NCBI GenBank assembly: GCA_009760855.2
Contig: WPIO01000002.1
Coordinates: 4,434,001-4,498,000, forward strand
Reading direction: 5' to 3'
DNA length: 64,000 nt
Source of the DNA: Cristatella mucedo
Taxonomy: Eukaryota; Bryozoa; Phylactolaemata; Cristatellidae
Shown piece after piece: positions 1 to 12,000 of this stretch. The notes below the pieces were generated by a model. It searched no databases and was not told where the DNA came from. It worked only from the letters and a program-made list of their open reading frames with translations. The position numbers were made by a program, and so were the translations under genes. Each line of letters begins with the position of its first letter. Within the stretch, counting starts at the first letter, position 1.

Positions 1-233
1 ACAAACTTGGTTCAGCACGAGAGAGCGTGCAGGAGCTCAAGATATTCCGCCCGTTTTCTTATTCCTTTCCACTAAATCTCAGTATGAACCATCTCAGCCG
101 AAGCATGCCAATAACTTCGCAGAAGACATTGTGCTAGAGTTATTGGCAAACGGGGCTAGAGCAATAACAAGCTTGCTCGCACACTGAGTAACAGCAAAGT
201 TTGCAGCACCTGCATTCTGGATAACTATGCAAA

Positions 234-496
234 TCAGGGTTCCGTGGTCAGTGGACGCTGCTCAGCCACTGGCGAGCAAAACACCGAACCGATGGGACTG
301 GCTGCTGAAGTTGGGTGCACTACATGCTTGGCCAAGTTATCATGCTCACTCGACGTCACTGCAGGACCAAAATTAACAGCCATTGCTGCGTTGGCAAGTT
401 GACAGGACACTTTTTTCAAGAGCAGCGATGCAAGCGCATCGGCTGCCGTAGTAGCATAAAGCCGGGAGGCTTCTTTAGGTGAAGAGTCACTCACGC
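234..496 (-). CDS. possible terminal exon of an unknown gene
   Basis: On the minus strand an open stretch starts after a plausible acceptor (gctccgaccagtag) and runs 87 codons to TGA. It reads SDSSPKEASRLYATTAADAL and later KVSCQLANAAMAVNFGP. Nothing in it is recognised, and it has no low-complexity bias. A LINE copy was inserted just upstream (521). It could be the end of the gene next to PIGS or a chance ORF. Confidence 0.2.
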
Positions 497-520
497 CTAC
501 TGGTCGGAGCTCGGTTGATA

Positions 521-1156
521 GTAATAATAATAATAATAATATTGCACTTGATAAAGCGCCCTCAGAGAACTTAATCTCTTTCTAGGCGCTTTACATTTGC
601 TGCAAAGTGATATGCAATAGAATAGTAAGTAAAATCATGCTTGAAAAACAAACAAAATGAATAACATGGTTAGGGGTTACATGCACTGGGTCAGCATGCA
701 AATGTGGTTAGTGGCAGCATGAACAGTGTCAGCACGCATAAGCACACCGAGGACGAATCACAAGGACCCACTAAATGCTGTCCTAAATAGGTATGTTTTT
801 AAGTTTCTTTTAAATGTGGTCAGGTCAGGGGATGTTCTGATGCAGGTCGGGAGGGAGTTCCAGGCTGTGGGAGCATACGAGCTAAATGCACGGTCTCCAA
901 AGGATTTAAGGTTTGTACGAGGTATTTCTAGACTGTTGGATTCCGAAAAGCGAGTGGTACGATGCTTTGCCTGATGGGGTAGTATATTTGAAAGATAGGC
1001 TGGAGCCATAGAATGAAGAGACCTAAAAGTGAGCGACAAAACCTTGAAGTCAATCCGTTGCTTGACTGGTAACCAGTGCAGGTCGGCGAGAAGTGGAGTA
1101 ATGTGGCAACTGCGACGCTCACGACAGACAAGCCTAGCTGCAGAGTTTTGCACCAG
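521..1156 (-). mobile_element. CR1/L2-like LINE, 5'-truncated copy
   Basis: Starts with an (AAT)n run at 522-541, the 3' tail seen from the other strand, followed by the terminal motif gcgccctcagagaactt. The minus strand encodes the LINE C-terminal region ([55 protein letters not shown]). It is cut at 1,156 within that region. It is nearly identical to the copies at 22,636 and 31,933. Confidence 0.85.
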
Positions 1157-2290
1157 TGACGAGGGGAAGCAAATTTCAACTATCGCGGAACAGCAAGTCG
1201 AAGGAAAAGGGAAAACTACACAAGTAAGTGCCTGCAGCAGACTGCTTAAGTTCGGGAATCGCCTGTTGGTGCTCATTTTCCAACGCATATATTTGGGGGC
1301 ACTGAATCACATTCCCACCCTTGTTTACCTCAGGAATGGTTACCTTTCTTAACGAACAAGGTCGTGGGCTCAAGCCCGGTGACATGTAAAGCGCCTGCAC
1401 GGAGGTTATGTTCTCTTAAGGTGCTGTGCAAATGAATTACATTCCCGGCATTATGGACAGGAATGTTTGTGTCGATGTGCTGCAAAGCTCTGCAAGTCAG
1501 TGTGGCCGATGGCTGCCCGGAAAATGCTTTTAATGAGTAAGCAAATGCAAATGCTTTGTATGAGTAAGGCAATGACCCTAAGCATACTGCACAGCCAATC
1601 AAAACGATTACTTTGCTCATCGCTGTCGAGATGATGAGTTGGCAAAGTCAGGCAACAGATTGTCTGAGTGATTGCAAAGGCTGTGGTTGTGAGTGAACAT
1701 TGTGCAAAACTATTCTGGGGCTGATAGCTTCCGTGTCCTAATATAGGTACAGACAGTCGTCAAAAAACCCTAAAAGAACCGCTTTCAACTAAGTATGAAC
1801 TACGAGGATACCAGTTCATGTACAGGTCGCATCCGAGAGAATTTTTGTAACAGCTCTGTGTTCCTGCACATGAAGAATTGAAACGTGAAAATCGTAACAC
1901 TTGTCTTCCAACGGCCATGCTGTTAGACTGCATAAATAATTACGGCTCTAAGCATATACTTTGTGCATACGTTGTTAGCAATATGCTAAAACAGCAGCAT
2001 GTTTACGGTTCTATAACAAGTCCTAAGGTGGGAGAATTTTTTTCAAGCAGAGAATATATATCCCATCTCCATTTTAAAAATCTTAAGTACAATATACAAA
2101 AATCAGGTGCAGCGACTTTCTCCTCTTTGCTCTAACTCACATGGAGCAAGAATACACAAAGTCAATTTCACCATCTGCTTGCTGCTTATCTATTTGGACA
2201 CTCAGCCGACGTCAAGCAAAACAGTTCCTGGAAGCCATACCCTGGGACATATAATAGGCCATAAATAAAACGTATGTAAATAAAATCCCA
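1157..2290. other. no gene recognised
   Basis: Unique-looking AT-rich DNA between a LINE copy and a SINE A. Short frames only, no splice-supported exon. Confidence 0.5.
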
Positions 2291-2455
2291 ACAGATAAAA
2301 CAGCCTCTTTCGTATAGCGACAGAAGAGGCTTTACGGCTATCACCACTGCTTACAGTGGCGATAAAGGATCACCCACCACAGGATTCGAACCCAGGACCT
2401 CGGGACCGAGGACGTGAAAAGGAACGGCCTTACCTAGTGAGCCATCACGGCTCAC
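2291..2455 (-). mobile_element. SINE A (tRNA-derived)
   Basis: About 165 bp. Read on the minus strand it has an A-box-like region in tgatggctcactaggtaagg, an arm gacctcggtcccgaggtc, a B box GGTTCGAATCC and the body gcagtggtgatagccgtaaa with the tail agaggctgttttatc. The pol III boxes mark it as a tRNA-derived SINE, not a tRNA gene. Confidence 0.85.
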
Positions 2456-3280
2456 CATAAATAATAAAAAGCAGCATTTTAGCAAATCACGGGCTACCGA
2501 AATTATGCTAAAATAAAAAAACTGCGGTCACAAATTAAAATTAGGGGCAAACCGTAAATGTCAAAAAAAAGTTTTGCCATAGTGAGCCAAAAACATGGAC
2601 AGCGCCTGTTTTAGCAGTTTTGATTCCACTTTTGGCTCGTGACATTGCGGCTGTTTTGAAAAAAAAAGTTTTTTGGGTAACAGCACCGAACAGCAGTGAA
2701 CAAAGTTTGTTGGATGTGCCAGGCAATGCATTTAAGTGAAAGGCACATCGACAGCTGACCACGGCAAGCCCGTTAGCCACTATCAAGGTTTGAAAACGTG
2801 CCCTTTTTTGCGTGGGCGGAGATGGACCTGACATGGTTCGAAGCAATGAAAAATACTGATTACCTGGATAAGAATAGAAATCTTCGAGCAGCTCTTTTAG
2901 AAACTAAAGAATTGAGGAGCCTTGTAAAACCACCTCCGAGGTCTTGGCTCGGATTGCATAAGCCAAATAGTAGGCCGATATAAGATTACAAAGGATCATA
3001 AAGTCAGCGAAATGCATGGGATGACTTACTTTGCTGCTTTCGAGAGACATTCCTAACAAAACTGTCGACGTGTGACGATGCAATGATATTATGAAGTCGA
3101 CACAACCTCACAGTCAAGTTCTTTGGGTGCAGACAGATGAAGCTGCTGCCAATTACCATAAAGACCGGTACTAAAATAAGGCTTTTTAAAGGGATTAGTG
3201 GAGATAATGACTAACAGGATTACTTGTTAATTTCTTAATGATGGAGGGAGGAAGTCCAAACCTGGATGAAATCGATAAAA

Positions 3281-3800
3281 AATTTATAAAGCACCACAAG
3301 AGAATACAATCTCTTTCTGGGCACTTTGCATATGCTGGAAAAGAAACATGTCGACTAGTCAGTGATAATATTCACAGTTCAGCAAGCTTAATCACACGAA
3401 GAAAAATCCACACCAATGAAGCAAATGCTGTGAGGAACAGGTGACTTTTTTATCTTCTTTCTAAATGTCATCAAGTTAGGGAATGTCACTACGTGTCAGG
3501 CTGTAATAGTAGGCAGTGAGCATATAATCTGAAGGCACGGTGTCCAATGGATTCGAGGTTAGTTGGAGATGCAGCTAAACGACGAGAGCTAACGATGCAT
3601 ACGTGGCATTATAAGAGCCTGACTAGTAAGCATTTCAGATGAGTATGCCGGAGCAAGACAATGAAGGGACCTAAGAGGAAGAGATACAAAACCATTCTGA
3701 CGATGCGTTGCTGTGGATCCGGTCCAGGCTGACGAGAAATAGGCATAATGAGACAACTAGAACGTTCACGACAGGCTGCAGAGTTGGTATCAACTGCCAG
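3281..3800 (-). mobile_element. degenerate LINE copy (3' region)
   Basis: The sequence follows the LINE 3' half in the same order as the copy at 521 (terminal motif, aatgctgtgaggaacagg region, region near gcaggctgacgagaa) but with many substitutions and gaps. No frame survives. It is an old copy of the same or a sister family. Confidence 0.6.
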
Positions 3801-5202
3801 TGTCTTACTGCTCAGGATGTAGTTTCATAAAGCTCCTTAAATCGGTGCTAATCAATACACGGAGTAGTAAAATAGTCGGCTGGTTATAGCTCCTGCATGG
3901 GTGGCCCATACCATGTATTCGATTAAACCACGTCTGGTCACTCGGCAAAGGCATGCACACAACGGGACGTTTAATCTCGACAGATGTTGAAGAAGAGCCT
4001 TGGCAAGTAGTAAACATATCTTTCTTTCTCTGCAGCACAATTCAGGCAACATCCAACGCACAATTGTGCACCTGGATGTGGTACACCAGCTTCAGGTCAT
4101 CCGAGGGATCTATTAATCCACTTGCCAGGATGATGGGCTTTGCCAGACTTGTAATGCAAAGTGAAAACAAGTCTGTGCTGAGTCTTGCAGATCGCACTAT
4201 CGGGAATGAAGCTGACCTTCACCCCAAGATGTCAAAAAATCAAGCAGATCGAGAAGAACAGGTATGGGTGCCTCCGGTAGGTGTAGTCCTTGTTTTGTAT
4301 TGCACAGCAACGAGTTTCAAAGAAGGCAAATTGTTTACTTTGACTGAGTGGCTTCAGCTAGTGTAGTGAGGCTGTCCAAAGTACAGCAAATGCACGCGAG
4401 AAGTTTGAATAGCCTGGCGACATATAGACCAATGCACGGTTGATCGTGAGCTGACACATCACGGGAAGAATTTCATCACTTTCTGCTGACACAAATGCAA
4501 ACACACAAAGGAAACCAAACAAACATAGACCCACAAACGTGTGCATTCACACACACGCATGCACACACGCGCATGCACACATGCGAACACACACACAGAC
4601 AGATAAAGGCAAATGTACATTCTTTCGGATCATGCGCCAGGAGACTGGTTAATCTGCAGTAATGAGCCAACAATGCATGCCAAGGTCTGTCCCATAGTCT
4701 GTCTTAACTTGAACCAGGCGTTCAAGTTAAGGTCGCGAACAATCAAAAGATTTCGCTTGCCTCATAGGTAAATTTCGTGAAGTCTTGTCGATGCTCATCG
4801 TAATTTAGACAGTGTTGCTTGCTCAAAAACCTAGTGACCCCCCCCCACCATCGGTTGCTGTCATGTCCACCCACACAGATCCCCCAATACTTGTCCTGCA
4901 ATGATGCTCAGGGACGGCAAGATTGGCCGGAAAAATTTCTGCATCTTCAATATTTAAACGTTCGTGAAAAGTTGGTGCCATTCCTTTTTTAATACATGGT
5001 TCGTTTGCAGCTAATCACGATAAACTCGGCACTATGGGCATGGTGATATCAAGGACCCACGACGGCCTGCTCGGCTTGGCTACATATTCTCTTCTTTATC
5101 AATGCGAGATGTCACTGGTGAGAGAATGCTGCTAGCTTCTCATACAATTGGGGCTCTTGCTCTGCATTTTCCTTAACATGATGAGAACTCTGTAGCAGCA
5201 TG
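3801..5202. other. downstream of PIGS, no gene recognised
   Basis: Holds the presumed PIGS 3' region, a short (CA)n patch near 4,550-4,600 and a C run at 4,838. No clear polyadenylation signal can be tied to the gene. Confidence 0.4.
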
Positions 5203-5504
5203 TCAGTGAATCACAATCAAACTGGTGGCCGGCCAGATGGCTGGCTTGAGGCCCTGCTGGCCTGGTTTGAGTGCCAGTTCGGCTCGAGCACCAGCCTCAC
5301 GATATCGGCTAGCAACACGGCACCACATGAAATAAAGCTCCCCATCCAATTTTCGTCGAGGGTGCGATGGGTGACTTTTTCTCATTAAAAACACGAACGT
5401 CGGCAGCACCACAGCACCATACCCCACAATGAGCATTAGGACTGATACAACAGCCGCCCACTTACTTCCTTGGGCTAATGCAATTAAAAGTTGTCTGACT
5501 ACAG
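5203..5504 (-). CDS. PIGS: PIGS probable last exon: C-terminal membrane segment
   Basis: The acceptor follows a pyrimidine-rich run (ctaccctcctccttgagctag). The first two bases complete the codon left by the previous exon. The frame encodes [14 protein letters not shown], a hydrophobic segment [20 protein letters not shown] and then FVFLMRKSH, followed by about 55 polar residues to a TGA at 5,203-5,205. Residue identity to human PIG-S is low, but the hydrophobic segment sits between K and RKS with the same spacing as the human C-terminal helix. The expected PDDQKFA motif is absent, so the exon could be wrong or diverged. Confidence 0.5.
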
Positions 5505-5998
5505 CTAGCTCAAGGAGGAGGGTAGTAAGTTCACTCAGTCAGCAGGCCTAATGCAGCTACCCTTTTACATGCCAGGCTGGTTTTTTCATTGCCACAGGCT
5601 AGCACGGCCGTTAGCGACTTTCCTGGCACTACTACTTGCACTCTGACCTCTCTCTAGCACCGTGTCCAGTGGCAGCTGCAGCCGACGAGCCGCCGGCGAA
5701 GGATGGTAGGGACATTGGGCGCAGCAGCGCAGCACACAGAGGGCGGGAGCAAGTGAATGGCAGTGTGTGCGATGGTCAAGTAGGGCATGCGGGTTTGGCC
5801 AGAGAAATTGGTATGCTTCACTAGGCATCCTCACCGGACGCAGCGACAGCTCTTCGGGACTCCACGAAAGCCGAGGCGAGTCGTGATGCAGCCAGCTCCG
5901 AATGGCTACGCAGGGCGGCATTAACAGCCTCAGTAACCTGGACGAACATGAAAAGAAATAAATGATTGAGAGCTTGTGCAAGTAGGTGGAGTAAAGAG

Positions 5999-6075
<77 letters not shown>

Positions 6076-9000
6076 CCCACAAGCCACAGTAACAGTCAGT
6101 ACCGGCCACGATAAAAGAGCTTAGAGGCTCATCATCTATCGACCTACCTCATTCCCAACGTCATCATTTATGACCATATTTCGAATTTTCTCTACGAGCT
6201 GAGTGAGCGAGTTCAGGGTTCTCGTGCACTGAGCTAAATTCTCGACCGTTCTTGCACGCAGCCAACTGTCCAGCTCCTAGGAAGGAAATGCCAATGTACA
6301 CATATCACTAAAAGGAAATGTCAGTTGCAAGCTCATCTACGAAGCCACAGCCAAGCCAGACAAAAGGACAGCTGGCAGACAGGGCTTTCTAGAGCTGACA
6401 GAGATCCATGTCTGACTTGAATAAAAAAAAAACGGCAATGCACACTGCTGCAAGGCCTAAGCACATTCACAAGTATTCTTGTTATGCCATCGACTAAGCA
6501 GATATCGATGAGGGGCATCAACCAGCTTGTGAGTCGCAATGGCTCATTAGGTAAGGCGGTTGCTTTTCACGACCTCGGCCCGAGGTCGTGGGTTCAAATC
6601 CTGTGGTGGGCGATCCTTTATCGCCACTGCAAGCAGTGGTGATAGCAGTAAAGGCTCTACTGTCGCTATACAAAAAGAGGCTGCTAAATCAGCTGGTATT
6701 TAGGGTTTTAGGACAGCAAGAGGTTGGTGGGGCCAGGGTAACAGAAAAAACATAGCGGCACGATACGCGCATAAGCAGCCGCTGAGTGAGGCGGTTTTCG
6801 GGCAGCCCGTAACACACCAGGGACACTCACCCACGAGGAGATAATGCTGCCACCGACAGGAGAGGCTTGCACTCCGGCTGGCGGGAGCACCTACAGCAAC
6901 AAGAGCAGAGCAGCCAGCAGGTCAGGATCTCACACTGCTAACGTCATCGACTGCTTCAACAGACTGCCCTCAACCAACCCGATGAAGCACATCGGACACG
7001 TGACGGCAGCATCTGCTACCTGCTGGATGCCGAGCAACAATCGAAGCTGAGGCAGGAGCACTTCGAGCACGACTTTCATGTTAACTTCCCTCTCGCCGCC
7101 GCTGCCACCGCTGGTCGTGGCATCGTCGTTGCATATAAAGAAACCACCCCAGCGTGGGCTGAGAAAAGCGTTAACCTCGGCTTTCACTCCTGCAAGTTAA
7201 TATTGCACGGATACGCTAGCACAAGCAAGAACAAAAGAAAAAGACAGCAAAAGCGCATTGCTGGCATAGGGAATGAGCGCTTCACCGGAATGACTGCGGA
7301 TGGATAGCGGCTGCTCGGACGGCCGAGGAACGTAGACGAGGAAATTCAGTGTAGGACTCTTGGTGACGAAGGAGCCTGCAGACAACCGGGAGTTACAACA
7401 TCGAGCACACTGCAGAGGCTCGCATACAAAAAGAGGCACGTTTTAAAAAACTTGCTAAAACCGATGTACGCGACATGGCCCTTCGACCTGCTAAGATAAG
7501 AAATTGAGATACCAACTCATGTCATTGCACCGAGGGCAGCGCGAGTGATGCACTAAATGACGAGGAAGCTTCTCGGATTTAATGCAGATCCCTCATTTGT
7601 CGTTGTACACACAGTCGGGTACAAAGGTGTGCACAGCTAGGCTAGGCAGAATAAGCACACCTACAATTTAGTAGATGCTTACATTCACCGTGCGCCGTTT
7701 GCTAACCAGTAAGCAGTCAATAGATTTTGGGCTAGCGTCAACTGATCAGTTCGAAGTGTCAGCTGGTTAATACAACTTGACAGCTACAGAGCCCAAGCTA
7801 AGAGTCTAAAAGAGACCAAGAACGCCTATCGATAGGTACGGCTGTCACTGCAACAGCAATGTGAGTCCCGGTTACAGCATGGACAGCAGAACATGTCGTG
7901 CACTGAGTTTGCCTTTAGCAGCGGGCACAAATCACAATCGCCCTTGCCTGTTGCTTACTCGGTTCATGTACTTCGGCAATGATGCGAGCGTGAGTGAGGG
8001 AGGCTCGTACTAGAGCCACGGGGAGTTGGGGTACTACATACCAAGCTTGCTCTCCGCCGGATTAATCAGATGTGGCAGATCTGTGGACAGCAGGTAGCGT
8101 TCATTAGTCTCGTTGTCCCTTTTTGGCTCGACGGCCAGGTCGGTATAGTAGAGGACCTAGCATATTGGGTAGCCAATCAGTGCACAGAGCAAATGTAGCC
8201 CGTGGTAAGGCAAGAGCTAGTGGCCGAGGCGCCAGCAGCAGCAGCCACATGCATAGTTGCAGTGGTAAGCGCTAGCAGCACAGGAGAGCTTGACAGTTGC
8301 AGCTGCTATGCAAGCACACTAGTGCCATCCCAACATCAAGTGTCATAGCAGCCGGTTGCGTGAATGTTCAGGGTAGGCAGCCACTCAAATAGCTGCATGT
8401 AATACCTGGGACTTGAAGGTCAATGCGACATATTCAGACAACGCGTCCTCAAACGGTGCAAGATAATCTACCAATAGAAGCCAAAGACATGCACACATGC
8501 AAAGCTTTACAAACATGCACAACGTTAAACAAACATCAATGCAAATGCACACATGCAAATACGGATACGGTTAGAGCTCAAGCTTTACATAAGTGCCACC
8601 TTTACAAAAGAACCGCTTGCCCAAAATAGACACTTGCTCCAAGCCCCGCAGAAATCAATCTGAAGTGCATATTTACAAACGGCTTGTTCAAATGCACTGC
8701 AAAAAGCAAGCCAGTTTAACTTATCAAAGCGCGCGGATTCAGAACTCAATCTCAAAATGGTAGCAATTCAAAATGCATTTACAAAGGCAAATGCAAATAC
8801 AGCCTTAGATGAGCTGCAGATCAAATTTATGATCTCGGAAGATAATTAAAAAGAGTTCTGAGCCAATTTCTGCAATCATCCAGCTAGAAAGTGGCTTGCA
8901 TAGCAAGGAGCAACGACTGTCCACAAAGCGCAACACGAACCAAACAGACTGATCAAGAAGGTGCAATATCTAGCATGCACGACGACAAAGCTACAGTGCC

Positions 9001-12000
9001 GAGCAAATTACTGGTAAATCGAGATTCAAAACATGCAATGGGGTTATTCAAATATGCGAAGCCATGCTACTCAAGGCCCACTTAATTAGTCCAACACCTG
9101 GAAAAAGCAATTATGGGACCCCAAACAAATGTCGTAAGGCAAGTAGGTGAGTTGCCTAAAGAAGTGGCAAAAACAGATCATTATTGCATGGAGGTGAACC
9201 ACAACGACTTTCTGGGAAGATCAGAAAGTTGAGTTAACCCCTCCCAACACCAGCATTGCTGGCTCTGAGATAGTGGGCTATTAACACACATGGTTACGAT
9301 AGGCATGCTGTGAGAAGCCTGATTGTCGGTACAGCCGTGCTCACAAGGGAACATTGGTGTGTAATACATCGAAACAATGTGGTATTTCGAGTTGTTCATG
9401 CAGCAGACCAATGTAGCAAAGCTTTGCAACAAAAGCATAATCTACTATTGCAATACAACAACAGTGTGGCATAAGCCCACGATCACTGCCATGTGAAAAC
9501 TATACTACATGATCAGATGCCTACAGTGAAGCTGTGACACATCAACAACGGAGATATTTTTAATGCAGCCAACTCTCACCATGCATCGCTTTCCTAAAGT
9601 TCCACCGAACGTGAGACTGGCCAGGGTCGGCTACGAGCAAGCTGAAGACTATGTCATAGCTTTGGCTCGAACTTACAGCTCTCATGTGATCCTTGTCGGT
9701 CTACAAACGAAAAAAACATAACGCATACATCGAGCAATCACGACATGCTCTACTGACAGCACTTGGAAGGGCCGTGGCATTCAAAAACAAAACTTTGTCA
9801 AGAGTATCACTGGTCGGTCTAAAGACAATGGCCACAATCACTAAAGGCCTGCAATCCGAACCATAAGTCTACCTCTCGAAACCACCTATCTTCCCGATTA
9901 TATCTGTTCAACAGCTTCTGTAGTGCGGGTGCATCACGTGCAGAATTATGTAAGGCACGGCTTGCCAGACCAGCACAAGCACCTGCTTCTGTGAAGCGAG
10001 ATAATTTGTTGAGAGGACTGCATCCAGGTTGTTCAGCATTCAGTCTCGACTGTCCCTGTGGCCTTACAATACCGAAGGTCAGTGACTAGCATGGCCAGCA
10101 GCAAGAACATAAAGAAGTGCTTGGAAGTGCCTTGCCTAACACAACAAAACTGGCACGTCCATACAGTGACCAGTTTAAGAGTTTTTGTGCTAAGCGTGCC
10201 CATGCCTCTTGCCGGTCATATTACTCGATTAGCTGCGAGTTTGCTGTCCCTGACCCGACAGCCTCCCTGCTAGTTCAGCTGGATATCTCGGGAGCATTTG
10301 TTAACCACTGTTCAAGCACCCCTGTTGAGCATTTGTCGTCTCACATGGTTATCACAGGCTCTTGCTATAATGGTCTAGGTCCTATCTCAGTGTAGACTTG
10401 GGATGCAGTCTTCTCATTCGTAGATTGCTACAACACGGCACAAGCTGACGTGCTCGACGAGTTTGCACCTCTGACTAAGCACATCGTTCGCCCTTGCTCA
10501 GACGGTATATGGTTTACCACAGACATTAAAATAGCTAGGTCTACTAGCAAAGGCCAAGTCTAGCTTTTACAAAACTATTGTTGAAACACAGATGCACAAT
10601 CCAAAAATGCTGATGTCAACGATCAACTATCTTCTCAACTGCTCCCAAGTTAGCTCCTTACCTAATGATCTCAGTGATGATCTAGCTGATCGCTTCTCTA
10701 GCTTCTTTGTCCAGAAGATGGACAAGATCAGGGAGTTCATCCCTACGATAGCAGCACACCCCCTAGAAGTCTGTCCCTCAACTCCTTGCAGCACCTCAAT
10801 GTCTATATGCAAGGAGGTCACTAGTGACCTCATCCTAAAGTTCATAACCTAATCAAAGAAGACAACTAGTCCTTTGGAGCCAACTCCCACTATCCTGCTT
10901 CTACGATGCAATGATCTGCTGCTGCCATGTATAACTAACATCATTAATATGTCATTAGCTTCAGGTCATATCCCGGCACCTCTCAAAAAGGCTGTAGGCC
11001 AGTACTCAAGCAAGCGACACTAGACCCAAGAGAACTTGAGCAACTACCATCCAGTCTCCCTTCTACCGTTTCTATCAAAGACACTGGAACGAGTCGTGGT
11101 ACATCAGCTGAACTTACATATTGAAACTCCAAACCTCGCTAGTAGGTTCTAGTCTGGCTTTAGAGCTGATCACTTTACTGAGTCAGCATCGGGTGTATAA
11201 CGATCTACTTAGGAATGCAGATCTCGGTAGAGTATCTCTGCTTGTTCTGCTCGATCTTTCGGCAGCTTCCGATATTATCGATCGCCAAGTCCTACTTGAG
11301 CGCCTCTCGTCTCGCGTGGGCATTACTGGCACTGCATTGCGATGGTTCAGGTCCTATCTCAGTGGGAGACTCCAGAGTATTGCTGTGAATGGACAAAGAT
11401 CTTCCAAAGAATCTGTGAAATATGGCATAGCTCAGGCTCAGTGCTTGGTCCCATTCTTTTCACCGTTTATACTTTTCCTCTTGCCAATGCGATTGCCATA
11501 CACAACATAGGCTTTCACTTCCATGCAAATGACACTCAGTTGTACCTCTGTTTTGATCCCTCTCAGCCCTAGAGCATGTCGAATTCTCTCAACTCCCTTG
11601 CTGGATGCATTGACGATATCCGCAGCAAATTTTCTTAAATTGATCATGTTAAAACCAATTTACTAGTTATGGGCAAACCAAGTGCAACATCAAAATTAGA
11701 AAGGCTGACGCTCAAAATCGGCTCTGCCAGCATATCTCCTGTTGAATCTGCACGAAATCTAGTTGTCATGTTCCAAAAAGTGACCTTTCGTTAGACGACA
11801 ACATCAGCTCCACAATCAAGTCTGCCTACTTTCAGCTACATAACATTGCTAAAATTAGGGCTTTCTTAGACAGAGATGCCACATCTAAGTTGGTCCATGC
11901 ATTTGTGAAATCCAGTCTTGACTCCTGTAACTCACTGCTTGTTAGCCTACCGGCTTGTGCAATCAGGTGCTTACAGCTGGTCCAAAACTCCGCAGCTAGG

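Noticed and set aside
726-974. Plus-strand ORFs inside LINE copies (also near 22,847, 32,140 and 40,058)
   Set aside because: They are antisense shadows of the LINE C-terminal region and recur only because the repeat does.
2383-2394. tRNA-like B boxes as possible tRNA genes
   Set aside because: They occur in many copies with the same non-tRNA body and tail and lack a complete cloverleaf, so they are SINEs.
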